Below, one piece after another: positions 1 through 13,374 of a stretch of DNA of 64,000 bases. Every line of letters begins with the position of its first letter. Position 1 is the stretch's first letter. A program made the translations under genes and the position numbers. The stretch is from Paragonimus skrjabini miyazakii (Eukaryota > Platyhelminthes > Trematoda > Plagiorchiida > Troglotrematidae): contig JTDE01000166.1 of NCBI GenBank assembly GCA_014338405.1, positions 107,900 to 171,899 on the forward strand, in the 5' to 3' direction. The notes under the pieces are model-generated. The model saw only the letters and a list, made by a program, of their open reading frames with translations. It was not told the DNA's origin and did no database searches.

Positions 1-699
1 CAACCGGTATACGCAAACTGTCCGAATGTAATTGTCAAAATCAAACTTTGACATAACTTTGTTCAAAGCGGTCACAACAGAACTGCTTTCAGCTAATCTG
101 TTTGTAATGTCTTTTAGTAAGAGTGTACAAAATTTACCGCATTCGGTTACAGCTAGCTTACGTCATTATAACGAGAATGGGAGGATAAGATTGACTGAAT
201 TCTCAAGCAGGCTTACAATCTACATTGTCCGGTTCTGCGTGGACCATGTTGTGTATGAAATGCATGGAAACGAAAATTATGCTCTGTCACCAGACATTAA
301 TAGTATGCGTGACGAACATAACGAAAACAAAAGTTTCTGAAACATATATCTTACATGAGATTTTTGGCGATTTTTAAACTCTCAGAAGCTCCACCCAAGA
401 CATATTCCAGCGAAACCCAGAAAAACCATACTGTGAAATTGTAAGAGCAGACAAAACATTATATCGTTATTGCTGCCAATTGTTGTTGGTGACGTATTCC
501 CAAAAACTCTGTTAGGCACCGAGAGCACATAGACTCTATCGTAGTCCAAGGTGGCGAAATACTTTCGCAAATACAATTTCGAGAAACATTTCCGTTGAGT
601 TCCCCAACTGAAATGATCACAATGGAATGAATTCATCCCGGTTACTGTTAGGTTTAAATGAAAATCAACTTCCCAAGTAAATTTTGTTGAGTAAACTCA
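1..699. other. unassigned AT-rich sequence
   Basis: No family or RNA gene recognised. A 102-codon plus-strand frame (32-340) and an 84-codon minus-strand frame (382-636) are open, but neither has a recognisable domain and both look like chance frames in AT-rich DNA. Confidence 0.5.
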
Positions 700-2406
700 C
701 GTGTCACAACCCCAGATTTACTGACGCATGCGGAATAACGAGTGCCACAGCATATCAATTACAGTGGACAAGAAATCGTTATGACAAATGCATCGCTTGT
801 TTCGAGTTATAAGGAGTGAATAGCAGTACCGAATTTCATGTGGGTACAAACACTTTAGACAATCGGAAACATTCAGTCAACCAAGCAACTTTGAAGACAC
901 ATACACAAATTCGCCTTTCCAAATAGAAAAACACTTTCAACAAAGTAACCTTTCAGCTGTTGCACAGGTGTGCATAGGAATTTACACAAAGCGAACGATA
1001 CCGCTTGAGACATTTCTGTAATTGAACAAATTGTACAGTTCGACACGACTGGTATCTATGTAACTGGATAGCTTTTGAAAGATGAATTGTGAACATTGTA
1101 GAGCATTACAATCAGTTGTTACTTTCAGTTTATTGTTTGTTTGAACTAAATAACTCACCAGGCACCAAACTAGCAAATTTGGTGTGACACCACGTGCATG
1201 TGAAAGCCAAATTATTTGCGAGCAAGAGGATCTATGCATAGAGAGATGTAACCATCCATAGTGTTTAGCTTGATTAATATACAATTTGTTAAGTGTGGTT
1301 GCATTCATTATCGGAGTCGTCAAATAGACTTGTGTCCACACCAATTAATCACTAGAAAGATACAGACACAAAGTTGTCAACAACCGCCCGATTGTAAAGG
1401 ATTTTTTTACTGTTTTGGTAACTAAACTATGTTCATTAAGCAAAACACCGGAAGCATACAAACGTATGGTTTCAACATCAACCACGATATCGGGATGCAC
1501 AATATTCGAGTGAAACCCCTCTCGGAATACCGAGCATAGATATGAAAAAATGTTTTACCAAGGTTCAACAGTGAGCTTCTCGCACGTGAGTCAACAATGT
1601 TTGACAAGTTTACCACTTGCACGATCCCATAGTAACCAAGACGGAGTCGTCAACGGGTATCTGATTTTGTGCAGTTTCTGATGCAATACACGAAGCCAGA
1701 ATCGGCCGGTGAATTCATCTGACGCGTCAAATGATGTCAATCACTGATACAAAATGCACTGATTTGATTGGCAGTCGATCGCGTAGTCGTTGTCAAAAAT
1801 GGTTCGACGAAAAATTCATCTCAAATTGTTCATTCTTGTGAGCGTTTTTTTAATTAAAAAAAACAACACGATTGTAACACTCGGCTTTCGAAATTCGGTT
1901 CAGCTTAAGGCATATATTGTTTCTATCAAGATCGTCGCAGAGACCTCTATTAAATGAAAACAGAAATATTCGAGTTTATAATGTCTGCTTTAATAAAATA
2001 CATTGCATGCACGCAGAATCACGATTGTTCTTGCTGTCACAATGGTTGTACAACAGTCCTTCTCCAACTTTTTAGTACAACTAACATGTAACAAGGTTGT
2101 GTGTAGCTTTTTCCATGTGGTTGTATCTCCAAGCAAGCTGGAGATTCGGACTCATCGTCTATGAGCTAGCACCAGTTTGATAATACAAACACCTGTACAC
2201 TGGATCATCAGAGTTGCGAACGTCAGATTGATCGCAATCAATATGTTTAATAGCAAGGAACAGTAACTCTCGAGTTTAGAGTACTGTTCTAAACCATTCA
2301 AGAATGTTCAGCTAGGCCAACACTTCACACGCCAGTTCGTAATCGATGTCGGAAATACATGAAAATTTCAAGAGATACGATGTGGCGAATATGATACAAA
2401 CACACG

Positions 2407-2685
2407 TTAAAAACCACGCACATTTTTAGAGGGGAAGCGGAAAGCAACGCTTTCATTAAAGGTGCATAGAAAACATATGTTGTGAACAGAGTGACGTGCA
2501 TTGGATGAACGGACCAAATAGGTCAGCACATTTAGATGGGTGATGGATTTGAGAATTTGGATAAAACGTGCACTGGTCAATAAACAACCCACATCATCGA
2601 CATATTTGAGTTGGAAAGTTTTATCAGTAACTGATACTCTGCGGAACATAAACGCTAGTGCTGAGTGGGGATGAAGCTCGAACAC
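2407..2685 (-). other. open frame with a YVDD tetrad inside the repeat
   Basis: Ninety-two codons are open on the minus strand. The peptide contains KYVDDVGCLL, which resembles the catalytic Y-x-D-D box of reverse transcriptases. The same frame is preserved in the right copy near 51220-51480, with one stop just after the tetrad. The expected RT surroundings (for PLEs an IDGVAMGSPLGP-type block before it and an HP...FT block after it) are not found, so the tetrad may be coincidental. Recorded as a possible coding trace only. Confidence 0.15.
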
Positions 2686-3027
2686 AAAAGTGGACCATTT
2701 GAGCAGTGTTAGAAAAATGCAGTGACGCGCATTCTGAAGGTTGGCAATTTACTGTCAGAATAGTTTTACGTATAAGTCGACGTATTTCTCTTGAGCACAC
2801 CGCTCATTAAACACAATCGAACAGCTCTCCAGCATTCACCAAAAGAGAGAGAGAAATTTAAGTAACTAGACAAACGTGAGCCCTGACAATGAACGAACGC
2901 GGACGACGATATCTGAATCTGTTTTAATCTCAAATGATCAACTGACTGTCCATCCATTTGAGAATCGATTATTCGAAAACTTCAATCTGACATAAAAATC
3001 AAATGAAATCCAGCGAACACGGTTTTT

Positions 3028-3420
3028 TCAAATTGGCCTGGTGCCAATGGTCATCCGATAACCACCAGTTTTGTGTTGTGTGGCACTCTGGAGACATAAA
3101 TCAGTTGGAGATTGATATACTGTGCATTCCTTAAAACTGATTGCGGAAAAACCGTCAAGTGTCCATGCTTTGCATACCACTTTCGTATCAGCTATTAACA
3201 CCGTGAAAAACCTTGATGGTATTTTGAATTCACTCACAACACATTCACCGATGAAACGGACTGAACCAACGTCAAATTTTATCTCAACATTACGCAAAAT
3301 AAAAACCCAATTTAATGAATAATTCACTGAAGTGTTTAAAACCTGTGGTTGGGTTATTTCGTTCAACGGAACTCGGAAAATGCATAACCAAAATGCTAAA
3401 CCAAATTTGGCAATGTTCAA
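3028..3420 (-). other. open frame conserved between the two repeat copies
   Basis: A 130-codon minus-strand frame whose last 93 codons are nearly identical to the plus-strand frame at 50579-50860 in the inverted copy. Shared stretches include VRFIGECVVSEFK and VVCKAWTLDGFSAISF. The few differences seen between copies are mostly amino-acid changes, which gives no sign of purifying selection since the duplication. No domain is recognised. It may be a remnant of the repeat's own protein, or a chance frame kept open because the copies are young. Confidence 0.2.
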
Positions 3421-4005
3421 TTTTCAGAAGGAGCACAAGTTTGTGAACGGTCAATCGTTTTATATTCAGGCTAATCAATAAATCGAGTTCCGATATTTAA
3501 AAATGTCATTCAGACCAAACTTATTCTCGTAGTTCACTTCACAAATTGTTTGCCATGTTTGCAAACAAATCACACGTGGTCTCCTGATTGAGTCGTAAGA
3601 ACTCGAGGGAAGGTGTAGCTAAAGTGTGAAAACGGAATTTAACCATGTATGTTTTGTGTCAACAACCAGTACATTTTGAGCAGAGTATGTGAAAAGTTAA
3701 CATTTTGTCTCCACTGTAGTTTCGACAACAACCACCCATTACCAGATCAAGAATGAGGTGAAAACAATTTCTTGATTGGGACTGTTCATTCGTCGAATCA
3801 CATTCGATTTTCTTGGTTTTAAATGGTTTGTGTGGGTCAGTTTTCGACGGACTACTCCATCTCAAATACTGACAACATTCAGTGTGGTCATTTCACACAC
3901 TCGAATCGTTTGTATACGAGAAGATACAAACCAATTCATACATGTGCTGTTCACGGTCACTAGCCGACATTGAAATCTACGTCAAGGTTATGTTCACAAA
4001 GATAC

Positions 4006-6473
4006 GTTGACGAATGTTAGATTGCAAAACGTGAGAGTCGGATAACTTGGTGGTTTCTTCAATAACAAAAATTCCTCAATGTTAGGCAAATCGAAGAGGT
4101 TGTAGTGAAATCTTAGCCAGCATTCAAACATTTGTTCATAGTTATCTGCATGCGCTGTTCTGTAGATTGACCATTTATCCACTGAAAACATAGTTCGAAT
4201 CACCTCCACGAATGAATAGCTTAAAACACGACGCAGAGTAGGTTCAAACGGTTTGTTCTTCATCATCAGTTTGCGCTGCTTCATATGTTGGTAATTGTTA
4301 GCTTTCATTTCAACTCAATGATTACCAATTTTACTAACCTCTCCCGTGAGTATCGTAACGATGAGGTTTTTCATTGGGCAGCACTCGTTAGGTATGGCTA
4401 AAATTTCTCCCACGAAAGCAAATAACATTGGATATGTTTGCTTGGATGATATTTAAGGTGATCCCTTCAATCTTACAAAAGTTTACAAAGCTTGAACAAA
4501 TTCGTTTCTGCTTACACTCATTCGCTACGAAATCATCACTCTAATACTGAACTCTAAGTAGACGAATAGTAATCGAGATGAGTTGTGTGACAGAGTCATG
4601 TGGGAACCTGACTACAAGTTTGCAGTCAGAACCCGCCAGAACGTAAACGGTTGTCACCGTGAGTCACGTGATCATTCCTTCGAAGCGCAGTGCTTATTGG
4701 AGCCGTTTAAAGAAACTCGTAGTGATCAGGTAGAGCTGCACTCAGAACAAATGGCACATTGCGTGCAGTTTCCGCTGTTAACAATCATATTTAGATCACT
4801 TCAAGCAGCCGCGCAAACCGGAAGACTTCCGGTGACTTTCCATAAGACAGATATTCTGTGCAAATTAGAGACAACTCTTGTGGTTGATATAAACAACGCA
4901 CCTTGATATAAGGATATATTAGCGGAAACCAGTCATGTTATGCATACATATCTACACCTACATGAAGAGATTATCCACTATCCACCGTCCCACTTACGGC
5001 TTCGAGATACGCTAAGAGCCACACGACTTTGTGTCTGTTTCATCTGCATACTGACTAGGATGAAGATAGCTTAACCGAGGTGAACAGTTTACAGCGGACC
5101 TATCACAGTCGTCCAAAATCATGATAATATTGTTTCTTGAAGGTTACCCTCAATTTCACGATAAATGTCAGCCTCATTTGATCTCGCCAGTTTTCGAAAG
5201 CTGGACACCTTGTGAGTTTACATGTTAGCTGGTTTTATTAACTTTAAGAGTTCACGTGTTAATATATAATACAAAGTAGTAATACAAAACAGTAACATGG
5301 AATACAGTTACCTTGACAGTAGTGTTGGAAACCACATTTCTGTTACTCTATATGACAACTAGTACAGATTGAATGAACGGTCTTTATGTGAACATACACA
5401 AAACATCCATCTTCCATAGGCTCCTTTGGTCAACCAGGAAACCGGAATTAAGAGTGCAACTGCACAGTCCCCTAAACTACCCTCTGTATCCAATCAAACT
5501 GACATGGTAAGACCGTCATAAATACAAAATGACTCATCCCATCGGTTTAGTATTCTGCGACCTCCACAAAACAAGGTCAGCATTTGGGTGTACTTTGAAT
5601 TTGTGTAAACCCAGAGGTGATGAAAAACAACCAACGTTGACAAACCGTTAACATGTGGTGGGAAGAAGTGGGATAGCTGTCGGCAAGAAAGATAAACATT
5701 CCCGGGGAACACGTTTCAGTAAGCACCACAGTTTCAAAAGTCCCTATGGGAGCGGTCAACCTGAAATAATCAGTGTAGATACCTGGCCACCTGTCGTTCG
5801 TACAATGAGTCCTCTGACATGAGGATGAAAAATTAACTTAGATTTTTCTATCCAACCGATTTGACGCCACATAGCACCACACTTTGCACAACGTGTGTTT
5901 TCCTGTATCCTTCCGTCCTTGAGAAAGGTACAATCATCAGACACCGATTGAATCCACATGTTAGTTATGCGTTTCCACAGTGCATGTGTGTGTGTGTGCA
6001 AGAAGGATAAATTCTATTAAGCTTGCCCAGAATATAACGATAAACAAAATAATTTAGATTCACTAAAGTCGCAAGATACCATTTGCCCATCAGCTAATGC
6101 TAACATTGCTACGAGGATGTACGGATGTACTGGCATGGTTCTGTCAACGTGCTATCAATGAACGCAGTTTTCTTTCGACAACTTCCATCAGTGCGTTTTT
6201 ACCCAAGTTTGTTTCCCTTTTAGACTATATCTACTAGACATTTGCCATAATTTATAACGTTTTATCATCACTTTTTCTTGACTGAGTGAGCTTAGATTAG
6301 CTAAGACTACAATTGGCCATAGTAAAACGGTGATCGGTAACCAGTGTAAGATCACAGCCAAATTATACGGCAGTCAGATCAAAATTACAGATTTGCGTTG
6401 AAAGTGATGAACAACATAATGTGGATTTTATTCTAATGTCTAGTTGTTCGTAGCATGATACTCTTAGTGTTGT
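4006..6473. other. unassigned sequence
   Basis: No recognised gene. The longest frames are 107 codons (4583-4906, plus) and 104 codons (3994-4308, minus, starting in the repeat edge), with no known motif. A short GT run lies near 5984-5998. Nothing else stands out. Confidence 0.4.
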
Positions 6474-6680
6474 ATGACAGGCAGACGAGGTCCAGTATAC
6501 ACGATCAAGGACGGCGAGACGAAACGAGTGCATGCCAGTGAGTTAGCGACGTGGCACGAGATGCCGGCGCGGCCAACCAGAAGATCAATAATCCGAGAGG
6601 AAGCACCGCGTCAATCGGAGAGGATTCGCCAACAGATGTGGAGGAACCAACGAAACTGCCTGTCATACAAAATTAGTAAG
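6474..6680 (+). pseudogene. Ty3/gypsy-type polyprotein C-terminal tail (integrase end), remnant
   Basis: The plus-strand frame contains GPVYTIKDGETKRVHASEL and then a basic, arginine-rich tail (PTRRSIIR, RQSERIRQ). This pattern fits the extreme C-terminus of Ty3/gypsy integrases: a GP-x-Y strand, a short turn with a charged DGETK-like stretch, a V-H-x-x-x-L block and an RRS...R-rich tail. No integrase catalytic core (DDE) is seen upstream in the same frame, so this is a 5'-truncated fragment. The stretch is more GC-rich than its surroundings. A flanking LTR was looked for by eye and not found. The assignment rests on motif resemblance only. Confidence 0.5.
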
Positions 6681-9600
6681 GGTCCTGGTCATCCCGAATT
6701 TGTGTTGTTAATCATGGGTTGGGAATTCTGGGTGCTGAGTGAAGAAATGGCTCATTATACTATGTGAAAATTTGTCACAAAAAGCGAACTCCGCAAAACT
6801 ATAGTGACAAAGGGGCTGTTTTTGAGAGGCAGTCAAATAAATACCACTTCACTATTTCGTTTTAAACCTCATTTGTACTGTCCAAGTGCTTCCTACTGAA
6901 AGGTAGTTCATAGATAACAGTTTTTGTATAACAGTTCACTTTTGTTTTGAAGCATGCTACAATTAGACTAGTAAAATGCACACTTTTTATGTATTTATTT
7001 GATTCACTTGGGTTCGGAAAAGTGATTATGAACAGAACTGTATGTACGCCAATCTGAAAGTGCCATTTTCCTCCGATTGTGCTCTATTCATCCACTATTA
7101 TACCTATGTTTACATTTCATCTCACTAAAATATGTTAACCTTGCGTAATTGTGAACTTAGCGATACTGTGGATCAGTACATAGAGCTGATGTTTTTGACT
7201 CTAAATCACTATTTCACCCTAGCAAAATAACAGCTTTTTTCACTGAGCTACCAATTTCCAACTAGCTTTGTGGATTATCCAATCACTGTCGATGACTCCC
7301 TCGATTGTCAACTGTTTGGTCACAGAGTTGTATGAAACAATTCGTGATTTGTGGTAGATGATTTTCTTGTTATCATTTTAAGATCACAATGCTTTTCAAA
7401 TAAACATTATCAAATTATTATGAATCTCATTGCGAAAAATTATTCCAAAATGTTTGTTCTATTTTCAAAGTAACTTGTCTATCAGAAGCAAAATGGACAG
7501 TGTTTAAAATTCCGCTTTTCGCATACTACTAGTTTTTTTTCTGAATTCGCACACGTTTTGCATTATTCCAAAATGTCCTGCAGCTTCCTAAAAATTCAAT
7601 GGTAGAAAATATAACAAACCGTTTTCCAGAAATTTCGCCTGTCATTAGTGCACATACTAGCTTTTTATTACGTCGGTTTCAACACTACCTACAACTTTCA
7701 TCATTTATAGATGCACGGGAAAAAGACCAACGAATGAAATAAAACCCGGGAAAGTTGGGAAATAAAATAATGTGGCTTATCGAAATTAACAACGACTATA
7801 ACAATAACTTTGTAACGGTTTATATTACAACGACCAACACAGTGTTCAAAAACTGGTGTTGCTATATCTCTGAAATAGACTGCATATTAATTGTAAGCAT
7901 TCATGAACGGTTAATGCGAAATTTTCATCAAGAAATATGATATCCCAATTTGTGAAGAAATCATAAAATCTTTGGATGCACATTTTTAAGCTGAAATTTG
8001 TTTGACTTTTGTTTAAGCGCTACATGATTTTGAGACTAGTTGAAACCGTCATCAATTGTCGCGACAATGTATTGTTGAACATGGGAGTTGACAGTGAATG
8101 CAGATGTTGTGTTAACTCCGACATCTAGATCAATACAGTCTCAGTGAAAGAGTATATTGTTTTGATGATTTCGCTAACATTGATAGTTCAAAAAAAAAGA
8201 TCACAGTGTTCGGAGTGCAACAATACAAGATCTATAGGTGAGCATCGCCAATGTGGAATAAGAGCAACCTTGAACCAAAATGATCACGTTGTGATTACCC
8301 AGGAATTGTGATTTGTGAAGTTTCCTACTACCAGGTACGTAAAACATTGAAGATTTGACCTGGCTGAATTGTCTCTACAACCTCCGTCAGGGAGACAACT
8401 CTAGTTTCATTATTGAAACAACACACACACAATAGATATGCATATTCTTAATTGCTGTTCTCAGTTTTCCATCCTGTCGAAGTTTTAGTGGGAAGGCAAT
8501 TATTTTCGACTTGCGCCATACTATTCATTGATAATGTTGTGCAGTCCACATCAAATGTAACCTACGCATTCTTATCAAAGGAAACTGCGGTGAACTTATC
8601 ACAAGCAAATCACATGATAAACTACCTAATTTTTCTTTTACAAAAGAAGAAAGTTTGCTTCTTTTTATCAATAAAAATTCATTGAATAAAAAAACAGCTC
8701 GATATATAAATCCATCTTAAGAATGAGGGAGCTAGCGAGTTGGCCTAAGTAGTCAATCAGCTCAGGGTATGGATTAGTTTTCCTAACGCCTAAAACGATC
8801 ACTGTTTCCTTTTTTTGGCTGTAGAGGTGACCCGCCGACAGGGCAGCAGTTTCGTTCACTATAGTGTAAAGGTTTGGTTCACTATCAAGTATGGACGCTG
8901 TCAAATGATCCACAATCAAAAGCACCATGGTTATACAGTTGATGATTGAAAGGTGTAAAATATACTGCTACAAGAATGAATTCTGTAATATAAACCAGTG
9001 AACCACCTCGGCCGAACATTAAATTTCTCTTGTGCATTTATTCTGTATGTATTCTGCCACCCAGACACTACGAACCACCTGTTTTTGGGGAGTGTTCTGA
9101 GTTCTGAACAGCCAGATAGCTAGACTGAACTACAAACGAAGAGCATACAATGAGTGTTGGATCTGTTGAAGTTCGTCTACTATCTTTGTCGTCTTTTGTT
9201 TGGTACGATGCGGAACGATGAATCCGTTGAGGTATGTTTGATTTGGTTATAGAAAGCCGATCCTAAATTTGCTCTTATTTGTCCTTGCAGTGTACAACAA
9301 ACGATCATGGAGAATTTTATACCATAACTGGAAATAAAATGTTTGCTTTTTTATAACTATCATTGTTTAGCTGTTAAAACTTCCCGTTTGACACGTTCTC
9401 ATCTTCATCTGTACCCGATTGTTTTACTGAATTCATTTCCTGTTGACTTGTGGCTGTTTGTGAACTCGTGTTTAGTTATTCCATTTTGAACGCCTTTCTG
9501 CTAAATAACTTGTGTATCCGGTTAATTCACATTGAAAGTGAGATAATACTTTTACTGTAAATTTTTCAAACAGTACTCTATAAATTCCAATCCTTTCGGT

Positions 9601-11192
9601 CGTCGTTGCTGACGTTTTTCGGACTTGGAAGATTGTCCCGTTAACCTGACCGTCTGAATATACGTTACTGAATTGTCGAGTACGCGTAAATGAGTAAATA
9701 ACCCGAAATCGCCAGGGGTGATTTAACAAACAATGTGGATATTTGTTTGACTGTTGTCTACATTCATCAGCTGGTTGACTGCACGCCATTAAGAAGGGCA
9801 CACATAATCAAAATGGAATGGAGATGTATACAAATGCTGACAAGTTACACACCAGAATATTTTACATGTTAACAAATGCACAAAACAATCGATCACTTGT
9901 GAAAAAAACGCGATCGAATTATACTTCAATCGTTTTATTGCAAATACTAGTGGTGTTATTAGGTGTTGAAAAAGTTTTCATAATACTATCATAAACTTTA
10001 CTAAGACTGAGAAATACAATAAACACCGACATTCTTTCTAAATAAAACGATGTGAACGTGATGTCCATAGTTTGTAGCTCAGGATATATACATTACCGAT
10101 TGTTACCTTGCTATGACAGACACGATTTTCATAATGTGATGAACTATCACACGTCATGATAATCGATAACATCACCTAAAAGCGGCTTCAACTAAAGTTT
10201 ACACGTGGATCAGGAGACTGTCATACTATAGGCAAGAGTTAGATTGTCACAATTTGTATCCTGGGAATATCAAGTGACCGGTTGTTAGTACGACATTTTC
10301 TGTATACCAGTCCAGGATTGAGCTAACCAGTACAAGATAGGAAAAATTAGATCATAGGAAATACCCTAGGGTTGATTTACTGTTTTAGAAGTCCCGAAGT
10401 ATGATTTCTAGCTCTATGTTCTGCATAGAATGTAAAAATTTTCCCATGGCACACATTTTTCGTGGTACAGATTCTTTGTTAGCACGTATGTTCGGTTCCC
10501 TCTCTGTTGTCTAATGCTTGTCGGAAATGCTAGTTGCCAAGACTGATTACCAGGGCAGATTGACGAAAAATTTCGCGGCTTTCGTCCGTTCGAATCAGCC
10601 TCATTTTATCACCGATGAAAAGATGCGTTGGCTCACATGAGGCCACGATAAACTACTTAGTTGAATCAATACTGACTTGAAGACGTCATTCACAGTTGTG
10701 AGACATCATTAGTGAAAAGCACTTGATAATCCGTCCTATGGTCAGTCGATAACCGAACCAGGTTCGGATCGATAAGACGTGGGAAGGGAAATGAGCTCAG
10801 TGTAATCTGCCAAACAATGCTTCTGGTATAGTTTTGTAAGGTTTGTAATCATGTATGGTACAAAACGGGAAATACTTTGTATCTCAGCAATGTTTTTGTA
10901 ATAGTAGGGTTTCTCCGTAATAGAGGGCTTCCTTGTGAAAAACAAGAACTATACCAAAACATCCGTGCGGATGCCACAGTTAACGGAGGTGGCTAACTTT
11001 ATGACTAAGCATAAGGTTAGCCTGTTTTAGTGTCTCACAACAAATTTGTTTAACAGTACTGGGATTCTCACAGTTTACGGATTTTTACTTTGCTTTCATA
11101 TGTAAGGAAAAGGTGGCGCATAGGTAAAAAATGAGACGTTTCAGGGCTGGGAAGAGAGCAAAGGCTGTCTGCTCGGACCATTTAATTTCTTG
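6681..11192. other. long unassigned AT-rich region
   Basis: About 4.5 kb with no recognised gene. Open frames of 86 codons (8668-8928, minus) and 109 codons (9472-9801, minus) and a few smaller ones carry no family motif that I can name. 6780-8450 is especially AT-rich, with several poly-T and poly-A runs. It may be intron or intergenic DNA. Confidence 0.4.
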
Positions 11193-11482
11193 ACAGATGG
11201 CACAAGGGTTATTTATTCAAGAAAGTGACGCATGGGTTAAGCGCTTAAACAGAACAACAAACAAATACACTCATTTGCATATGGTACTCGGCTCAGACTG
11301 TCACGGTTGCCACAGACGCCAATGCTCAGTTCCTTTACATAGCAAGGACCATTTTGTGAGATGCTGCACTCTGATGATTCCTCTCGTATTTTTCCTGCGG
11401 CTACTTCAATGTTAAAGTATATGCTCTGATCCTACTGCTGAATAGCAGTCATGTGAATAGTATACTACGCTCGCTCATCCAC
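11193..11482 (+). repeat. dispersed repeat R3, copy 1
   Basis: Matches the reverse complement of 35560-35850. Shared landmarks in order are ATGGCACAAGGGTTATTTAT (GGCGCAAGGG in the other copy), a CTGTCACGGTTGCCACAGAC block, TTTTTCCTGCGGCTACTTCA, and CTGAATAGCAGT near the end. Flanks on both sides differ, so this is a short dispersed repeat of about 290 bp. Family unknown; an open frame (11197-11415) is not preserved well enough to call coding. Confidence 0.7.
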
Positions 11483-11678
11483 ACTAAACTATGATTAAAA
11501 AGACCGCTAACGACTGGCAGAACCCCATAAAGAGCCAGCAACAGAGACAAAAATAACAACATGCTGAACGCCTAAGTTTGGAACTTAAAAGTTTCATCTT
11601 TTTTCAAAGCAAAATGGACGTTCAAATTGTGTCGAATGAAATAGTTTGTGAGAAAGCCTAGAAATGTAAACGACCGAA

Positions 11679-11778
11679 NNNNNNNNNNNNNNNNNNNNNN
11701 NNNNNNNNNNNNNNNNNNNNNNNNNNNNNNNNNNNNNNNNNNNNNNNNNNNNNNNNNNNNNNNNNNNNNNNNNNNNNN
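11679..11778. other. assembly gap of 100 N
   Basis: Exactly 100 undetermined bases, the usual placeholder for a gap of unknown size. The open frame that appears to span it on the minus strand is an artefact. Confidence 0.99.
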
Positions 11779-13374
11779 TACAATCAATTAGATTTAGGAA
11801 TCTCCCTTGCGTTTTGCACTGAGAGTTTTCTGGTTTAGGAAAATTCAGCCGAGGAGTCGGTTCACACCAGTCTTGAGAAGGACAGCGGCGACTAGATGGA
11901 TTTATATATGGTCATAGTGTATTCCCTCATATAGCCTTTCACCGAAATACTGGACTCTCAACATATTTCCGTGGGATATTTTTGGTCAATGAAACATTTA
12001 TTAACGATGCCAGAACAAATTTCAGGAATACCATAAATGAAACCAAATTTAATGATCACTTAAACTATACAGACTCATACTGTAATGTACGAGGTTTTTC
12101 TGTTAAGTTCTCAGAACCTCAAATACAACACAAATATTTTCAGCACGTGACTTCAACGATCGACGAGTAATCAGAACACGCTCTTTCGATTTGCATATCG
12201 TGAAATATAACGTCAATTTGTATTGCTAGTGAAACTAAACGTTTGTCTGTACAAAATAGGCTACCGGACAGAAAATAAAACCATTGAAAAGTAGCTGATT
12301 TCAGGCAATTTCTTTACAACACACCCACGGATCTATGCTTGCAATATTTAACGCTTTTCCCCCAAACTGCATTATGTCTATTTCATTAAACCATAATGAC
12401 AATTGTATATCCATAGCATATTGCAAACAATGACAAACACATATCTGTTATTTACAATGACGATAAGTGAGTATGCGGCTGGTTTCTTGGAGACTGTTGT
12501 AAATGAGATATTCTCTTAAAATGTAGGGAAGGATTTTTACGAAGGAAATGTCATTCCAAATTCTGTGAGTTGACCACTCGTCACCAAAACTGGAGACTTG
12601 TTGTTGAACGCATATATTTTAAGTAAGTCCACTACGATAGTGAGAATGAAAACATATAGAGCATTCAGCTTCAGGTCGTTAAAATTATTTGAGAAGGCGT
12701 ATGAGTACGACCGAAGTATCAGTCAAGTTTATTACAGAGAAACTGGATAATTGGTTATTCAATTTGTGGTGGCTTGATTGGTTCCTTAAGTCATCCTCGC
12801 CCATTTGTTTAACCTGGTCACCGATCCGATGGAGTTGAGGCTATGGCTGGCGCAATGCTTTTGATGACCTAATATTAGGTCAAGCAGTCTGATTCCCATA
12901 GCCCTGACAGTACAAGTTGTTCTCATTCGAACGACCTTTACCTAGTTTACAGCAGACCACTTGAAAAGATTGCCTAGTATGCAGTTGGAGCCCACTTTCA
13001 ACCAAATGAACGGAGACAGTACTGCTTACCGGTCATGTCTTACCGTGCCCAGCTAATGTGGGTGACAATTCCGGATGTGTATCGACAGCTGTCTTGATTT
13101 TCGACTAATGTAAAGCTGTTTCACAATGACAACTGGAAGAAGAGGTGCACATAAATGAGGGCTGGATTGTCAGGTTATTTTTGCTATAAAACAACACAAC
13201 TGGGGACGTGGTGGACCAGGTAGGGAGTTCTGCTGCGGCGTACGCCCTGCTGGTTATTGAATTAAGTCTCTTTGTCAGACACTATGGAATCGTCACCTTA
13301 AAACAGCAATGGAATATGTGAAGCAGTAGTTCTTCGAAGGAAATTTGGATAACGTCAAATAATATAGCGCAAGA
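11779..13374. other. unassigned sequence upstream of a PLE remnant
   Basis: No gene recognised. 12740-13370 is somewhat less AT-rich and could include decayed 5' RT sequence of the downstream Penelope-like element, but I could not align any RT motif in any frame. Confidence 0.35.

Larger units (their letters stand above)
700..4005 (+). repeat. long interspersed repeat, left inverted copy (arm A)
   Basis: Reading forward from about 700, the sequence matches the reverse complement of 49897-54770 almost continuously. Checked anchor blocks are 770-930 with 54540-54720, 1640-1800 with 53650-53830, 2060-2270 with 51640-51800, 2400-2700 with 51180-51480, 3030-3420 with 50500-50860, and 3780-4003 with 49899-50120. 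Similarity stops near 4003, where the flanks become unrelated. The left edge fades between 700 and 730. This copy lacks about 1.6 kb that the right copy holds at roughly 51900-53530; the junction in this arm is near 1935-1995. The family is not recognised. Traces of conserved frames exist on the opposite strand (2407-2685 and 3028-3420), but the changes between copies are mostly amino-acid altering, so both copies look like decayed elements. The exact family is unknown. Confidence 0.8.

Noticed and set aside
9472..9801. 109-codon minus-strand frame
   Set aside because: No domain, no splice or start context, no copy elsewhere in the window; it is within the range expected by chance, so it is only mentioned in the regional entry.
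11572..11787. Minus-strand open frame running through the first N gap
   Set aside because: Half of it is undetermined bases; the apparent openness is an artefact.
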